DNA from: Micromonospora ferruginea | Lineage (GTDB): Bacteria > Actinomycetota > Actinomycetes > Mycobacteriales > Micromonosporaceae | NCBI RefSeq assembly: GCF_013694245.2 | Contig: NZ_CP059322.2 | Coordinates: forward strand, 5,463,001-5,527,000 | Length of the DNA: 64,000 nucleotides | Reading direction: 5' to 3' | Part shown: positions 1 through 8,621 of the stretch, in pieces | Layout: every line of letters starts with the position of its first letter | How positions within the stretch are numbered: position 1 is the first letter of the stretch | Translations under genes and position numbers: made by a program | The notes under the pieces: generated by a model | Seen by the model: only the letters and a program-made list of their open reading frames with translations | Databases searched by the model: none | What the model was told of the DNA's origin: nothing

Positions 1-2270
1 ACATGCTGATCGCCGGCTTCGCCGTGTTCATCATGCTCGCCGGCATCGGAGTGGTCAGCTTCACCTGGTACTCGCAGAAGGTGCTGCTCCCCGAGGACAC
101 CATCCCGCCGCTCTCCACCACCATCTATGACTCGACCGGGAAGACGCCGATCGCCCGGATCGGTGACCAGAACCGCCAGTTGGTCACCATCCAGCAGATC
201 CCGGAGCACGTCCAGCACGCGGTCGCGGCCGCCGAGGACCGCAACTTCTACCGCCACTCCGGCGTGGACTACAAGGGCATCGCCCGGGCCGCGTGGAACA
301 ACCTCAGCGGTGGCGACAAGCAGGGTGCCTCGACCATCACCCAGCAGTACGCGCGCAACGCGTTCGAGAACCTGAACCAGGACACGTACGGCCGCAAGGT
401 GAAGGAGGCGATCCTCGCCTCCAAGCTGAACGACAAGTACGACAAAAGCGTGATCATGCAGCACTACCTGAACGTCATCTACTTCGGACGTGGCGCGTAC
501 GGCATCCAGGCGGCCGCGCAGACCTACTTCCAGAAGGACGTCGCCAAGCTGACCGTGGCCGAGGCCGCGGTGCTGGCCGCGCTGATCAAGCAGCCCGAGC
601 CGAGCGCCACGCACCAGGGCTTCGACCCGGCGATCAACCCGCAGGACGCGCTGGACCGGTGGAACTACGTCATCAACGGCATGATCACCGAGAAGTGGCT
701 CGACGCGCCGAACATGCCGCAGCACCCCACCGAATACCCGAAGAACATCCAGAAGCCGACGAAGACCGGCGCCGGCAGCTTCGGCGTCAACACCCCGTAC
801 GGCAACGTCGTGAACTACGTCTCGCAGGAACTGCGTGAGATGAACCTCTGCACCGACAACGAGGCCGAGGCGACCGCCGACAAGCCGCTCTGCGCGAAGG
901 CGCTCAGCCGCGGCGGCTACAAGATCACCACGACGATCGACAAGAAGATGCAGGACGCGGTGCTCGACGCGGCCCAACGGGCCAAGAAGGGCTCCGCGCT
1001 CGCCGGGCAGCCGTCGAACCTCATGGCCGCGGTGGTCTCGATCGACCCGAAGACCGGCGGGGTACGCGCCTACTACGGCGGCGACAACGGCACCGGCACC
1101 GACTACGCGGGCAAGAACGTGGAGAACGGCGTGGTCAGCGGCGGTCACTCGCCGGGGTCGAGCTTCAAGATCTACACGCTGGCGGCGGCCCTCAAGGAGG
1201 GCATCTCCATCAAGTCCCGGTGGAAGGGCTCGGCGTTCACGCCGAAGGACACCAAGTTCAAGGTCAGCAACGCCGGCGCCGACCGGGTCAAGTGTGGCGA
1301 CTCCTGCACGCTGGAGTTGTCCACGCTCAAGTCACTGAACGTGCCGTTCTACTACATCACCGAGAAGATCGGCCCGGACAAGGTCGTCGAGATGGCCAAG
1401 CAGGCCGGCGTCACCACCATGTGGCGGACCGACACCAACCCGGCCAAGGCGTACGACCTGACCAAGGTGAAGGACACCAAGGAGGTCGCGCCGGACCCGT
1501 TCTTCAACGTGGTCGGCTACGGCCAGTACCCGATCACCGTGCTCGACCACGCCAACGGCGTCGCCACCTTCGCCAACGAGGGCGTCTACAACAAGGCGCA
1601 CTTCATCAAGCGGGTCCAGAAGCAGAACCCGAGCACCGGCAAGTGGGACACCGTCGGCGGCGAGAAGCTCAAGGGGCAGCAGCGGATCGACAAGGACATC
1701 GTCGCCGACGTCACGTCCGTGCTGAAGCAGTACCCGGGCCAGGTGAACCGCCGGCTCGACGACGGCCGTCAGGCCGCCGAGAAGACCGGCACCTGGGAAC
1801 TCGGCGACGGCAGCACCCGCAACGGTGACGCCTGGATGATCGGCTACACGCCGCAGCTCGCCACCGCCGTCTGGGTCGGCAACCTCAAGGACCGCAAGGC
1901 GATCAAGTACAAGGGCGGCGAGGACATCAGCGGCGCCAAGATGCCCGGTGAGATCTTCCAGCGCTTCATGAACGACGCGCTCAAGGGCAAGGACAAGGAA
2001 GAGTTCCCGCCCGCCGCGAACATCGGCAAGGACGACGTCGGCAACGGCGAGATGCCCGCGCCCCCGCCCCCGGCCGGCGGCCCCACCTGCGACCCGCTGG
2101 GCCTGTTCTGCCCCGACGGCAACCAGGGCGGCGGCAACCAGGGCGGAAACCCGGGTGGCGGCAACCCCGGCGGCGGCGACCAGGGCGGTGGTCTCCCCGG
2201 CTTCCCGGGTGGCGGCGGCCGGGGCGGTGGCGTGCTGCCGAGCACCCCACCGACCAGGCAGACGAACTGA
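1..2270 (+). CDS. Class A penicillin-binding protein (transglycosylase/transpeptidase), 5' truncated by window
   Basis: Polymerises and cross-links peptidoglycan on the outer face of the membrane. Residues count from the first in-window Met at position 3. The frame is open to the window edge and the visible N-terminus is already inside the membrane anchor, so the true start lies upstream. A GT51 domain carries AAEDRNFYRH at about 76-85 (catalytic Glu 78) and GASTITQQ at about 108-115. The transpeptidase domain carries SSFK at about 386-389 (nucleophile Ser), SLN at 444-446 and KTG at 594-596, so both activities look intact. The last 65 residues are a Gly/Pro/Asn-rich tail with two Cys, likely extracellular and disordered. 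A strong hairpin follows the stop. Family assignment is secure; which paralogue it is cannot be told. Confidence 0.95.
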   Translation, partial: MLIAGFAVFIMLAGIGVVSFTWYSQKVLLPEDTIPPLSTTIYDSTGKTPIARIGDQNRQLVTIQQIPEHVQHAVAAAEDRNFYRHSGVDYKGIARAAWNNLSGGDKQGASTITQQYARNAFENLNQDTYGRKVKEAILASKLNDKYDKSVIMQHYLNVIYFGRGAYGIQAAAQTYFQKDVAKLTVAEAAVLAALIKQPEPSATHQGFDPAINPQDALDRWNYVINGMITEKWLDAPNMPQHPTEYPKNIQKPTKTGAGSFGVNTPYGNVVNYVSQELREMNLCTDNEAEATADKPLCAKALSRGGYKITTTIDKKMQDAVLDAAQRAKKGSALAGQPSNLMAAVVSIDPKTGGVRAYYGGDNGTGTDYAGKNVENGVVSGGHSPGSSFKIYTLAAALKEGISIKSRWKGSAFTPKDTKFKVSNAGADRVKCGDSCTLELSTLKSLNVPFYYITEKIGPDKVVEMAKQAGVTTMWRTDTNPAKAYDLTKVKDTKEVAPDPFFNVVGYGQYPITVLDHANGVATFANEGVYNKAHFIKRVQKQNPSTGKWDTVGGEKLKGQQRIDKDIVADVTSVLKQYPGQVNRRLDDGRQAAEKTGTWELGDGSTRNGDAWMIGYTPQLATAVWVGNLKDRKAIKYKGGEDISGAKMPGEIFQRFMNDALKGKDKEEFPPAANIGKDDVGNGEMPAPPPPAGGPTCDPLGLFCPDGNQGGGNQGGNPGGGNPGGGDQGGGLPGFPGGGGRGGGVLPSTPPTRQTN

Positions 2271-2285
2271 CGCGTACCACCTGAC

Positions 2286-2320
2286 GGCGGCGGCCGGACC
2301 CGAGCGGTCCGGCCGCCGCC
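2286..2320 (+). terminator. Terminator hairpin after the penicillin-binding protein
   Basis: Perfect 15-bp GC stem with a 5-nt loop (CGAGC), starting 15 nt after the stop codon. No T-tract follows, which is usual for hairpin terminators in very GC-rich actinobacteria. Confidence 0.75.
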
Positions 2321-2392
2321 GCGTTCCGCGGACCGGAATTTCTCCGCGCGCGGCGGGACGGACACCCCCGGCGTACGGCAGGATGCCTCTCC

Positions 2393-3952
2393 ATGAGCAC
2401 CCAGTCGACCGCAGGCATCGATGAGCCCGGCTCGTCCGGGGAGGCGCCCCGACCCGGAGCGGCCACCGACCACCCGTCCCGCTCGGACTGGTTCGTCCGG
2501 GGCACGTCCGGTCTGATCGGCGGGCCGCTCGGTGACCACGCCACCGCTCTGGACCGGCCGGCCGGTCGCGAGGGTCGATTCTGGACCGCGGCGCGGATCG
2601 TGCTGGCCCTGGTCTGCCTCACGCTCGCCCTGCACTGGGTGCAGAAGTCCCCCTGCCAGGACGGCGCCTGGCAGAACAACGTCCAGTACACCCGGATGTG
2701 CTACACCGACGTGCTGGCGCTCTACTACGCCGAAGGGCTCAACGAGGGCAAGGTCCCCTACGCCGACCACCCGGTGGAATACCCGGTGCTCACCGGCTAC
2801 TTCATGGGCGCGCTCGGCCTGCCGGTGCACGCCCTCGGCGTCGACAACCCCGGCATCAACCAGGGGCAGTGGTTCTACAACCTCAACGCGCTGGTGCTCG
2901 GCGCGCTCGCGGTCGCCACCGTCGCGGTCATCCTCAACCTGCGCCGACGACGACCCTGGGACGCGGCACTGTTCGCGCTCTCCCCGGCCCTGGTGCTCAC
3001 CGCCACCGTCAACTGGGACCTGCTCGCCGTCGGCCTGGCCGCGTTCGGGCTGCTCGCCTGGGCGCGCGCCCGACCTGACCGGTACGGCATGCTGCTGCCC
3101 GGATTGGCCGGCGTGCTGCTCGGGCTGGGCGGCGCGGCGAAGATGTGGCCGCTGTTCCTCCTCGGCCCGATCCTGGTCCTCACCGCAAGGGCCGGCCGGC
3201 TGCTGGCCGGGCTCGTCGCCACCGGCACCGCGCTGGTGACCCTGGTCGCGGTCAACCTGCCGGTGGCCATTCCCTACCGGGAGAGCTGGGGCCGGTTCTT
3301 CGACCTGAACACCACCCGCCCCATCGACTGGGGCACGCTCTGGTACATCGGCCGCTACCTGGACGGCCGGATCAGCCCGTCCGCCCCCGGCGAACTCGGG
3401 CCGTTCGAGTGGCTCAACGCCAACATCTCCGCGCTCAACTGGGTGTCGTACCTGCTCTTCGGGCTGGCCTGCCTCGGCGTGGCCGCGCTCGCGCTGCTCG
3501 CCCCGCGCCGGCCCCGGCTCGCGCAGGTCGCCTTCCTCGTCGTCGCCGCCTTCCTGATCTTCAGCAAGGTCTGGTCGCAGCAGTTCGTGCTCTGGCTGCT
3601 GCCGCTCGCGGTGCTCGCCCGGCCGCGCTGGGGCGCGTTCCTGGCCTGGCAGTTCGCCGAGGTCTGCTACTTCGCCGCCTTCTACGGCGAACTGCTCGGC
3701 ACCGCCACGTCCCGGCCGGTGTTCCCCGAGGGCGTCTTCGTGCTGGCGTCCACCCTGCGCCTGGTCACCGTGGCGGTCCTCTGCGGCTTCGTGATCCGGG
3801 ACATCGTGCGACCGGAGCGGGACGCGGTGCGCCAGACCTACGCCGACGACCCCGACGGCGGGCTGCTCGACGGCGCACCCGACGCGCCCTGGCACCAGCG
3901 GTGGCGTGCCGGTGCCACCGCCGACCGCCCCGCCGAACCCGTGCCCGCCTGA
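2393..3952 (+). CDS. Polytopic membrane glycosyltransferase, GT87/DUF2029-like
   Basis: A 519-residue protein. About 60 hydrophilic residues precede the first membrane segment (around residues 65-85), followed by roughly ten hydrophobic segments and a charged cytoplasmic tail. The loop after the first segment contains a DVLALYYAEGLNEGKVPYAD-type stretch and HPVEYPVLTGYF, the acidic first-loop pattern expected of GT-C enzymes that use polyprenyl-phosphate sugars. In actinobacteria such proteins mannosylate or arabinosylate cell-envelope glycolipids. The substrate here cannot be read from sequence. It follows the penicillin-binding protein in the same direction across a terminator and is convergent with the next gene. 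Four GT-C type proteins occur in this window. Confidence 0.8.
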   Translation: MSTQSTAGIDEPGSSGEAPRPGAATDHPSRSDWFVRGTSGLIGGPLGDHATALDRPAGREGRFWTAARIVLALVCLTLALHWVQKSPCQDGAWQNNVQYTRMCYTDVLALYYAEGLNEGKVPYADHPVEYPVLTGYFMGALGLPVHALGVDNPGINQGQWFYNLNALVLGALAVATVAVILNLRRRRPWDAALFALSPALVLTATVNWDLLAVGLAAFGLLAWARARPDRYGMLLPGLAGVLLGLGGAAKMWPLFLLGPILVLTARAGRLLAGLVATGTALVTLVAVNLPVAIPYRESWGRFFDLNTTRPIDWGTLWYIGRYLDGRISPSAPGELGPFEWLNANISALNWVSYLLFGLACLGVAALALLAPRRPRLAQVAFLVVAAFLIFSKVWSQQFVLWLLPLAVLARPRWGAFLAWQFAEVCYFAAFYGELLGTATSRPVFPEGVFVLASTLRLVTVAVLCGFVIRDIVRPERDAVRQTYADDPDGGLLDGAPDAPWHQRWRAGATADRPAEPVPA

Positions 3953-3977
3953 CCGGTGAGGGACCGGCGGGGACCAC

Positions 3978-4006
3978 GGCCGCGCCGCGCGGTCCTCGGC
4001 GCGGCC
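3978..4006. terminator. Bidirectional terminator between convergent genes
   Basis: Stem of 10 bp (GGCCGCGCCG with its complement) and a 9-nt loop in the 58-bp gap between two convergent membrane-protein genes. It can serve both strands. Confidence 0.6.
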
Positions 4007-4010
4007 GGCC

Positions 4011-6002
4011 TCACAGCCGGTAGACGACCGCCTCGCCGACCTGCTCCCGGGTCACGCCCAGCCCCTCCACCGGCCGGTCGAGCATCCCCTCCCACGGGGT
4101 GCCGCCCAGCTCGTCCCGGAGCACCACCACGTTCTTGACCCCGATCTGCCGCAGGTAGTCGACGCTGGCGTAGTCGGGGAAGCTGACCGTGGCGTCGCGG
4201 ACCCGGGCCTGGGAGTCCGGCGTGAAGCCGCTGCCGCCGTTGACCATCCGCTGGAACCGGTCGGTCGACCAGACCATCACCGGCTGATCCAGGTTCTGGC
4301 TGCTGGGCAGCACCAGCATCGGGCCGTCGACGGTGCGCATCGCCGCCGGCTGCTGCGGCACCACCGGGTGCGGGGTGACGTTCAACCCTTCGACCAGCAC
4401 CAGCGCCAACGGCACCAGCGTGGCCAGCCGCAGCCACGGGCCCGGCCACGGCGGGACCCGTTCCGCGGCCAACTCACGCACCCGGGCGCAGAACGCGGTG
4501 ACCGCGCCCGCCGCGAGCAGACCGAGCAGCAGGGTCGTCCAGAGCATCATCCGACCCGGCGTCCGGAGCCCGTTCCAACCCGGCAGGTAGTCGAAGAGCA
4601 GCACGTAGGTGAACCGGCCGTCGAGGAACCGGGTGCCCATGGCCAGCGCCATCGTCACCAGCACCCCGGCGAGCAGGAAGAGCCGGTGCCGGACCCGCCA
4701 GACCGAGAAGAACAACCCACCGGCGGCCAGCGCGTAGAGCGCGAAGCCCGGCAGCAACGTCATCTCCGGGTGCCACGGCAGCGCCGCCCGTGCCCCCTCG
4801 TGCAGCTCGCCCCAGACCCGGGACTCGGCCGGCGCGGTGAAGAAACCGCTGGCCGGCGGGGAGTAGAGCTGGATCTCGGCGAGCGTGCGCGCCGCGTTCG
4901 GGTGCAGCTCGGCGACCTTGAAGAACGGAATCGCCAGCAACCCGCCCACGGCGGCGAAGACGAGCGCGCCGGCCAGGTCGGCCAGGAACAGCCGCCGCCC
5001 GAACGGGCGCTTCACCCGACGCCGGCGGACGAACCACAGCACCACCGCGACCAGCCCGACGCCGGCCAGCAGGTAGGCGAACGGCAACCCGATGCCGAAG
5101 CCGAGGCTGAGCTGCCAGGCCGCCACCAGCCAACCGGCCAACGCCCACCCCGCGTGCCGGCGACGCGGACGGTAGCCGTGGCGCAGCGACCAACCGTGAC
5201 CGCGGGCGAGCATGGCCAGCGCCAGCGGGATGCCACCGTTGGAGATGATGTGCAGGTGCCCGGCCTGGGCCAGCAGCCACGGCGCGTACGCGAAGCTCAC
5301 GCCGGCCACCGCGCCGCCGATCCGGCCCGCGCCGAGCTGCCGGGCCAGCGCGTACGCCCCGAACGCGGCGAGCGCGTGCGCCAGCACGAACATGATGTTG
5401 TAGCGCAGCACGGCCTGCTCCGGGCCGACCCCGATCAGGCCGGCCGGGGCGTATCCGAGCAGCGTGTCGGAGAACGCGAAGCTCCAGTTCTCCGGGAAGA
5501 ACGTGTTGGAGTGCCACAGCATCGCCGGGTCGGTGCGCAGGATGTGCCCGGACCAGGCCATCTGCCACGCCTGCAGGCTCGGGTCCCAGTAGTCCTGCGG
5601 CAGCGTGTAGCGCGGGTAGCGAAGCGTGGGCCAGGTCATCGCGGCGGCCAGCGCCAGCGTGGCGACGGCGGCGAGCGTCCACTCGTGCACCAGGAACCGG
5701 CCCACCGCGCGCGCGACCCGTCGAGCCCGGCCGAGCACCGGCTCGGGCGCCGGACCGAACGCGGTCCAACGATCCGCCGGCTCGTCGCCGTCCGTACTGT
5801 CGGCCTTGCCGTCGCTGCCGGCCTTGTCGTCGCTGCCCGTACCGCCGGACTTGTCCTTGTCGGCGCGGGCGTCGGCGCTGTCCGTACCGTCGGCCTTGTC
5901 CTTGTGCTCGGCGGCGCTCGCGTCGTCGGCCTTGTTCCCGACCGCAGGCTGCGGGTCGGCGCCGGACCGGTCACCGGTCGCGCCGGACTGCTCCGTGGTC
6001 AT
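4011..6002 (-). CDS. Large polytopic membrane protein, GT-C glycosyltransferase-like
   Basis: A 663-residue protein. The first 80 or so residues are a low-complexity Asp/Lys/Ala/Ser-rich segment, predicted cytoplasmic and disordered. Then comes a multi-span region of about ten helices with a first extracytoplasmic loop containing LPQDYWDPSLQAWQMAW and SNTFFPENWSFAFSD, reminiscent of GT-C family loops. A soluble C-terminal domain of about 110 residues ends at the stop. The start ATG overlaps the stop of the upstream DNase IV-like gene as ATGA, so the two are translationally coupled. The donor and acceptor are unknown. The function is inferred from topology only; it could also be a YfhO-like membrane protein. 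Confidence 0.7.
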   Translation of the reverse strand: MTTEQSGATGDRSGADPQPAVGNKADDASAAEHKDKADGTDSADARADKDKSGGTGSDDKAGSDGKADSTDGDEPADRWTAFGPAPEPVLGRARRVARAVGRFLVHEWTLAAVATLALAAAMTWPTLRYPRYTLPQDYWDPSLQAWQMAWSGHILRTDPAMLWHSNTFFPENWSFAFSDTLLGYAPAGLIGVGPEQAVLRYNIMFVLAHALAAFGAYALARQLGAGRIGGAVAGVSFAYAPWLLAQAGHLHIISNGGIPLALAMLARGHGWSLRHGYRPRRRHAGWALAGWLVAAWQLSLGFGIGLPFAYLLAGVGLVAVVLWFVRRRRVKRPFGRRLFLADLAGALVFAAVGGLLAIPFFKVAELHPNAARTLAEIQLYSPPASGFFTAPAESRVWGELHEGARAALPWHPEMTLLPGFALYALAAGGLFFSVWRVRHRLFLLAGVLVTMALAMGTRFLDGRFTYVLLFDYLPGWNGLRTPGRMMLWTTLLLGLLAAGAVTAFCARVRELAAERVPPWPGPWLRLATLVPLALVLVEGLNVTPHPVVPQQPAAMRTVDGPMLVLPSSQNLDQPVMVWSTDRFQRMVNGGSGFTPDSQARVRDATVSFPDYASVDYLRQIGVKNVVVLRDELGGTPWEGMLDRPVEGLGVTREQVGEAVVYRL

Positions 6003-6781
6003 GCCCCGGCACCCAGCTGCCCGCGCAGGAACGCGATGTCGGACGCCTGGCCCTCGACGCCTCCCGGGGTCTCGACGATCACCGGTGCGCCGGCCGCCCG
6101 GATGACCGCGACCAGCAGCTCGGGATCGATCGTGCCGCCCGTGAGGTTGTCGTGGCGGTCCTGGCCCGAGTCGAAGGCGCCCTTGGAGTTGTTGGCGTGG
6201 ACCAGGTCGATCCGGCCGGTGATGGCCTTCACCCGGTCGACCAGGCCGAGCAGATCCTCGCCGCCGGCGTGGGCGTGACAGGTGTCGAGGCAGAAACCGA
6301 CCTCGTGGTCGCCGAGCGCGTCCCAGAGCCGGGCCAGCGCGTCGAGGTGCCGGGCGCAGGCGTTGTCACCGCCGGCGGTGTTCTCGATCAGCACCGGCAG
6401 CGGGAAGCCGCCGGAGTCGGCCGCGTACGCGAAGGTCTTGCGCCAGTTGTCGAAGCCCTTGGCGAGGTCGTCGCCGGCGGTGACGTGGCCGCCGTGCACG
6501 ATCAGCCCCTTCGCGCCGACGGCCGCGGCGGCGGTGGCGTGGCCCAGCAGGAGCTTGCGGCTGGGGATGCGGATCCGGTTGTTGAGCGTGGCCACGTTGA
6601 TCACGTACGGCGCGTGGACGTAGAGGTCGACGTCGGCGGTGCGCAGGCGTTCGGCGTCCTCGCGCGGCTTCGGGGCCTTCCAGCCCTGCGGGTCGGCGAG
6701 GAAGAACTGCACCGCGTCCGCCTCCCGGGCGGCCGCCTCGGCCAGTGGGTCGGCCGGATCGACGTGGGCTCCGATACGCAT
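5999..6781 (-). CDS. nfo: Deoxyribonuclease IV-like AP endonuclease
   Basis: A 260-residue TIM-barrel protein of the endonuclease IV family, which cuts 5' of abasic sites in base-excision repair using three metal ions. Expected metal-ligand segments are present in order: IGAHVD near the N-terminus, VHAPYVINVAT, VHGGHV, LIENTAGG, CLDTCHAHAGG, LVHANNSKG and DRHDNLTGG, with VIVETPGG near the end. Length matches the family. The ATG was preferred over upstream in-frame starts because the conserved MRIGAHV begins there and a TAGGCT element sits 7 nt upstream, giving a leaderless message. The stop overlaps the start of the following membrane protein (ATGA). Confidence 0.9.
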   Translation of the reverse strand: MRIGAHVDPADPLAEAAAREADAVQFFLADPQGWKAPKPREDAERLRTADVDLYVHAPYVINVATLNNRIRIPSRKLLLGHATAAAAVGAKGLIVHGGHVTAGDDLAKGFDNWRKTFAYAADSGGFPLPVLIENTAGGDNACARHLDALARLWDALGDHEVGFCLDTCHAHAGGEDLLGLVDRVKAITGRIDLVHANNSKGAFDSGQDRHDNLTGGTIDPELLVAVIRAAGAPVIVETPGGVEGQASDIAFLRGQLGAGA

Positions 6782-7418
6782 GCAGGGCAGCCTACGTCGC
6801 CCCTGCGACGCGCGGTGCGCGCACGCGGGGTGGTCGCGGTTCCCGGACGCGTCACCACCCGGCCCGGCGGTCGTTGTGCGAGGTGGGATCGATGGTCGAC
6901 GCTCCACCCGGACGTGGTCCACAGCACGGGACGGGTGGGCAAGGCCCCCGGCAACGGGACGCCCCGCCGTGCGGCCCGGCACGACGGGGCGCGATCCGCT
7001 CAGCGGCGACACCGCAATCGGTCAGGTGGACGAATTTCTTCATTTACCCCAAGTGGTGACGAGAGCCGCTGTATGGTCAGACCAGGCAACAACATGATAA
7101 AGCTCCGCGGGGCGTCCTCGATCCAACCTCATCGGTGTGGTCGTTCCTCCCCAGGTCCCACCCAAGGAATGCGGACGGGACGCCCCGCGGCCCCGTGGAC
7201 AGGGGTCCACCTTCTCGGCGCGCGACGCCGGAGGTGGGCCCCTGTCACCGCCTCCGGAGCCACCCGGACCACCGGCCCCGGCATGATCGTCCGGACCGGC
7301 TATCCTGGTCCGGTTGTCCGCGTCCGGCCGGGTTCCCCCGGCATCGGGCGGGCAACGACGCACGACCTCCTGCCACGGAAGGACCGTGGCCGCCTAGCCC
7401 ACAGGAGGTGAGCACGTC
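6782..7418 (+). promoter_or_regulatory. Long non-coding region before rpsF with two strong inverted repeats
   Basis: No supported gene lies in these 637 bases. A perfect 13-bp inverted repeat (7105-7117 with 7178-7190, CCGCGGGGCGTCC) encloses 60 nt. A second structure at 7198-7246 has a 14-bp stem with one G-U pair, a small internal loop and an inner 5-bp stem with loop CGCGA. Further down, CCGGACC (7291-7297) and GGTCCGG (7307-7313) flank TATCCT (7301-7306), a possible -10. AGGAGGTG at 7403-7410 is the rpsF ribosome binding site. Depending on where transcription starts, the hairpins are either a structured leader (S6-S18 autoregulation of this operon is known in other bacteria) or upstream elements. 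Confidence 0.45.
6789..6794 (-). promoter_or_regulatory. Candidate -10 element, leaderless nfo
   Basis: TAGGCT on the minus strand, 7 nt before the ATG, so transcription would begin at or next to the start codon. No Shine-Dalgarno sequence precedes the gene. Confidence 0.55.
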
Positions 7419-7709
7419 TTGCGTCACTATGAAGTCATGGTGATCCTCGATCCCAGCCTCGAGGAGCGCACCGTCGCCCCGTCTCTCGACACGTACCTGA
7501 ACGTGATCCGGACCGCGGGTGGCTCGGTGGAGAAGACCGACGTGTGGGGCCGCCGGCGCCTCGCGTACGAGATCAACAAGAAGGCCGAGGGCATCTACGC
7601 CGTCGTCGACCTCCAGGCGACGCCGGAGGCCGTGGCCGAGCTGGACCGTCAGCTCCGACTCAACGAGTCGGTGCTGCGCACCAAGGTCATTCGCCCGGAG
7701 ATGCGCTGA
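7419..7709 (+). CDS. rpsF: 30S ribosomal protein bS6
   Basis: A 96-residue protein with the bS6 fold: MRHYEVMVILDPSLEE at the start, WGRRRLAYEINKKAEGIY in the centre, and a C-terminal RLNESVLRTKVIR strand. It binds 16S rRNA with bS18, whose gene lies two genes downstream. The start is TTG, chosen because AGGAGGTG lies 8 nt upstream and the conserved bS6 N-terminus begins there. First gene of rpsF-ssb-rpsR-rplI, the order common in actinobacteria close to dnaB. Confidence 0.97.
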   Translation: MRHYEVMVILDPSLEERTVAPSLDTYLNVIRTAGGSVEKTDVWGRRRLAYEINKKAEGIYAVVDLQATPEAVAELDRQLRLNESVLRTKVIRPEMR

Positions 7710-7807
7710 GCATCTAGACCCGGCACGTCCGGATCAAGCCTCATCCGCGCTGTCGGAGGGCTCTGAGAGCCTGTACGGCACAACGATGAGTGCGCGAGGA
7801 GATGGTC

Positions 7808-8326
7808 ATGGCAGGAGACACCACCATCACGGTCATCGGCAACCTGACCGATGACCCCGAGTTGCGGTTCACCCCCTCCGGTGCCGCGGTCGCCAAGTTC
7901 CGGGTCGCTTCGACGCCCCGGTTCATGGACAAGGCGTCCGGCGAGTGGAAGGACGGCGAGCCGCTGTTCCTCTCGTGCACGGTCTGGCGCCAGGCCGCCG
8001 AGAACGTCGCCGAGTCGCTGCAGCGCGGCGCCCGGGTGATCGTGTCCGGCCGGCTTCGCCAGCGGTCGTACGAGACCCGCGAGGGTGAGAAGCGCACCGT
8101 CATCGAGCTGGAGGTCGACGAGATCGGCCCGTCCCTGCGCTACGCCACGGCGAAGGTGCAGAAGATGTCCCGCTCCGGTGGCGGAGGCGGCGGCTTCGGC
8201 GGTGGTGGCGGTGGTGGCCAGGGCGGCGGCGGAGGCAACTTCGACGACCCCTGGGCCTCGGCTGCCCCGGCCCCCTCCCGCGCTGGTTCGGGCGGCGGAA
8301 ACTTCGACGAGGAGCCCCCGTTCTGA
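7808..8326 (+). CDS. ssb: Single-stranded DNA-binding protein
   Basis: A 172-residue SSB. An OB-fold covers about residues 1-115 (TITVIGNLTDDPELRF, FLSCTVWRQAAENVAESL, GRLRQRSYETREGEKR). A Gly-rich linker at about 120-145 follows, then an acidic tail ending DEEPPF, the conserved C-terminal peptide that docks replication and repair partners. A GTG at 7790 and an ATG at 7802 are in frame, but GAGGAG at 7796-7801 is correctly spaced only for the ATG at 7808. Lies in the rpsF operon. Confidence 0.97.
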   Translation: MAGDTTITVIGNLTDDPELRFTPSGAAVAKFRVASTPRFMDKASGEWKDGEPLFLSCTVWRQAAENVAESLQRGARVIVSGRLRQRSYETREGEKRTVIELEVDEIGPSLRYATAKVQKMSRSGGGGGGFGGGGGGGQGGGGGNFDDPWASAAPAPSRAGSGGGNFDEEPPF

Positions 8327-8367
8327 TGGCGCCGAGCGCCCGCGATCGCAAACCAGGAGCAAGAGCA

Positions 8368-8607
8368 ATGGCGAAGGCTGCGGCACTGCGCAAGCCGAAG
8401 AAGAAGGTGAACCCGCTCGACAAGGACGGGATCACCTATATCGATTACAAGGACACCGCGCTGCTGCGCAAGTTCATCTCCGACCGCGGCAAGATCCGCG
8501 CTCGACGGGTGACCGGCGTGACCTCGCAGCAGCAGCGGCAGATCGCCCGTGCGGTCAAGAACGCCCGCGAGATGGCGCTCCTGCCGTACACGGCCACGGC
8601 ACGCTGA
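8368..8607 (+). CDS. rpsR: 30S ribosomal protein bS18, cysteine-free form
   Basis: A 79-residue bS18 with the conserved core DYKDTALLRKFISDRGKI and the ending AREMALLPYT. It pairs with bS6 on the 30S platform. The Cys-X-X-Cys found near residue 15 of zinc-binding S18 proteins is replaced by NPLD, and the usual downstream Cys/His positions are V, S and Q, so this is a zinc-independent (C-minus) version although it occupies the primary operon. CAGGAGC lies 9 nt before the ATG. Confidence 0.96.
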   Translation: MAKAAALRKPKKKVNPLDKDGITYIDYKDTALLRKFISDRGKIRARRVTGVTSQQQRQIARAVKNAREMALLPYTATAR

Positions 8608-8621
8608 GGGGAGGCACGGAC

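Noticed and set aside
1844..3895. 683-codon antisense frame over the penicillin-binding and glycosyltransferase genes
   Set aside because: Low-complexity composition and full overlap with two well-supported genes.
6782..7418. tRNA or small protein gene in the gap before rpsF
   Set aside because: The inverted repeats do not form a cloverleaf, and the open frames present have no start context or coding bias.
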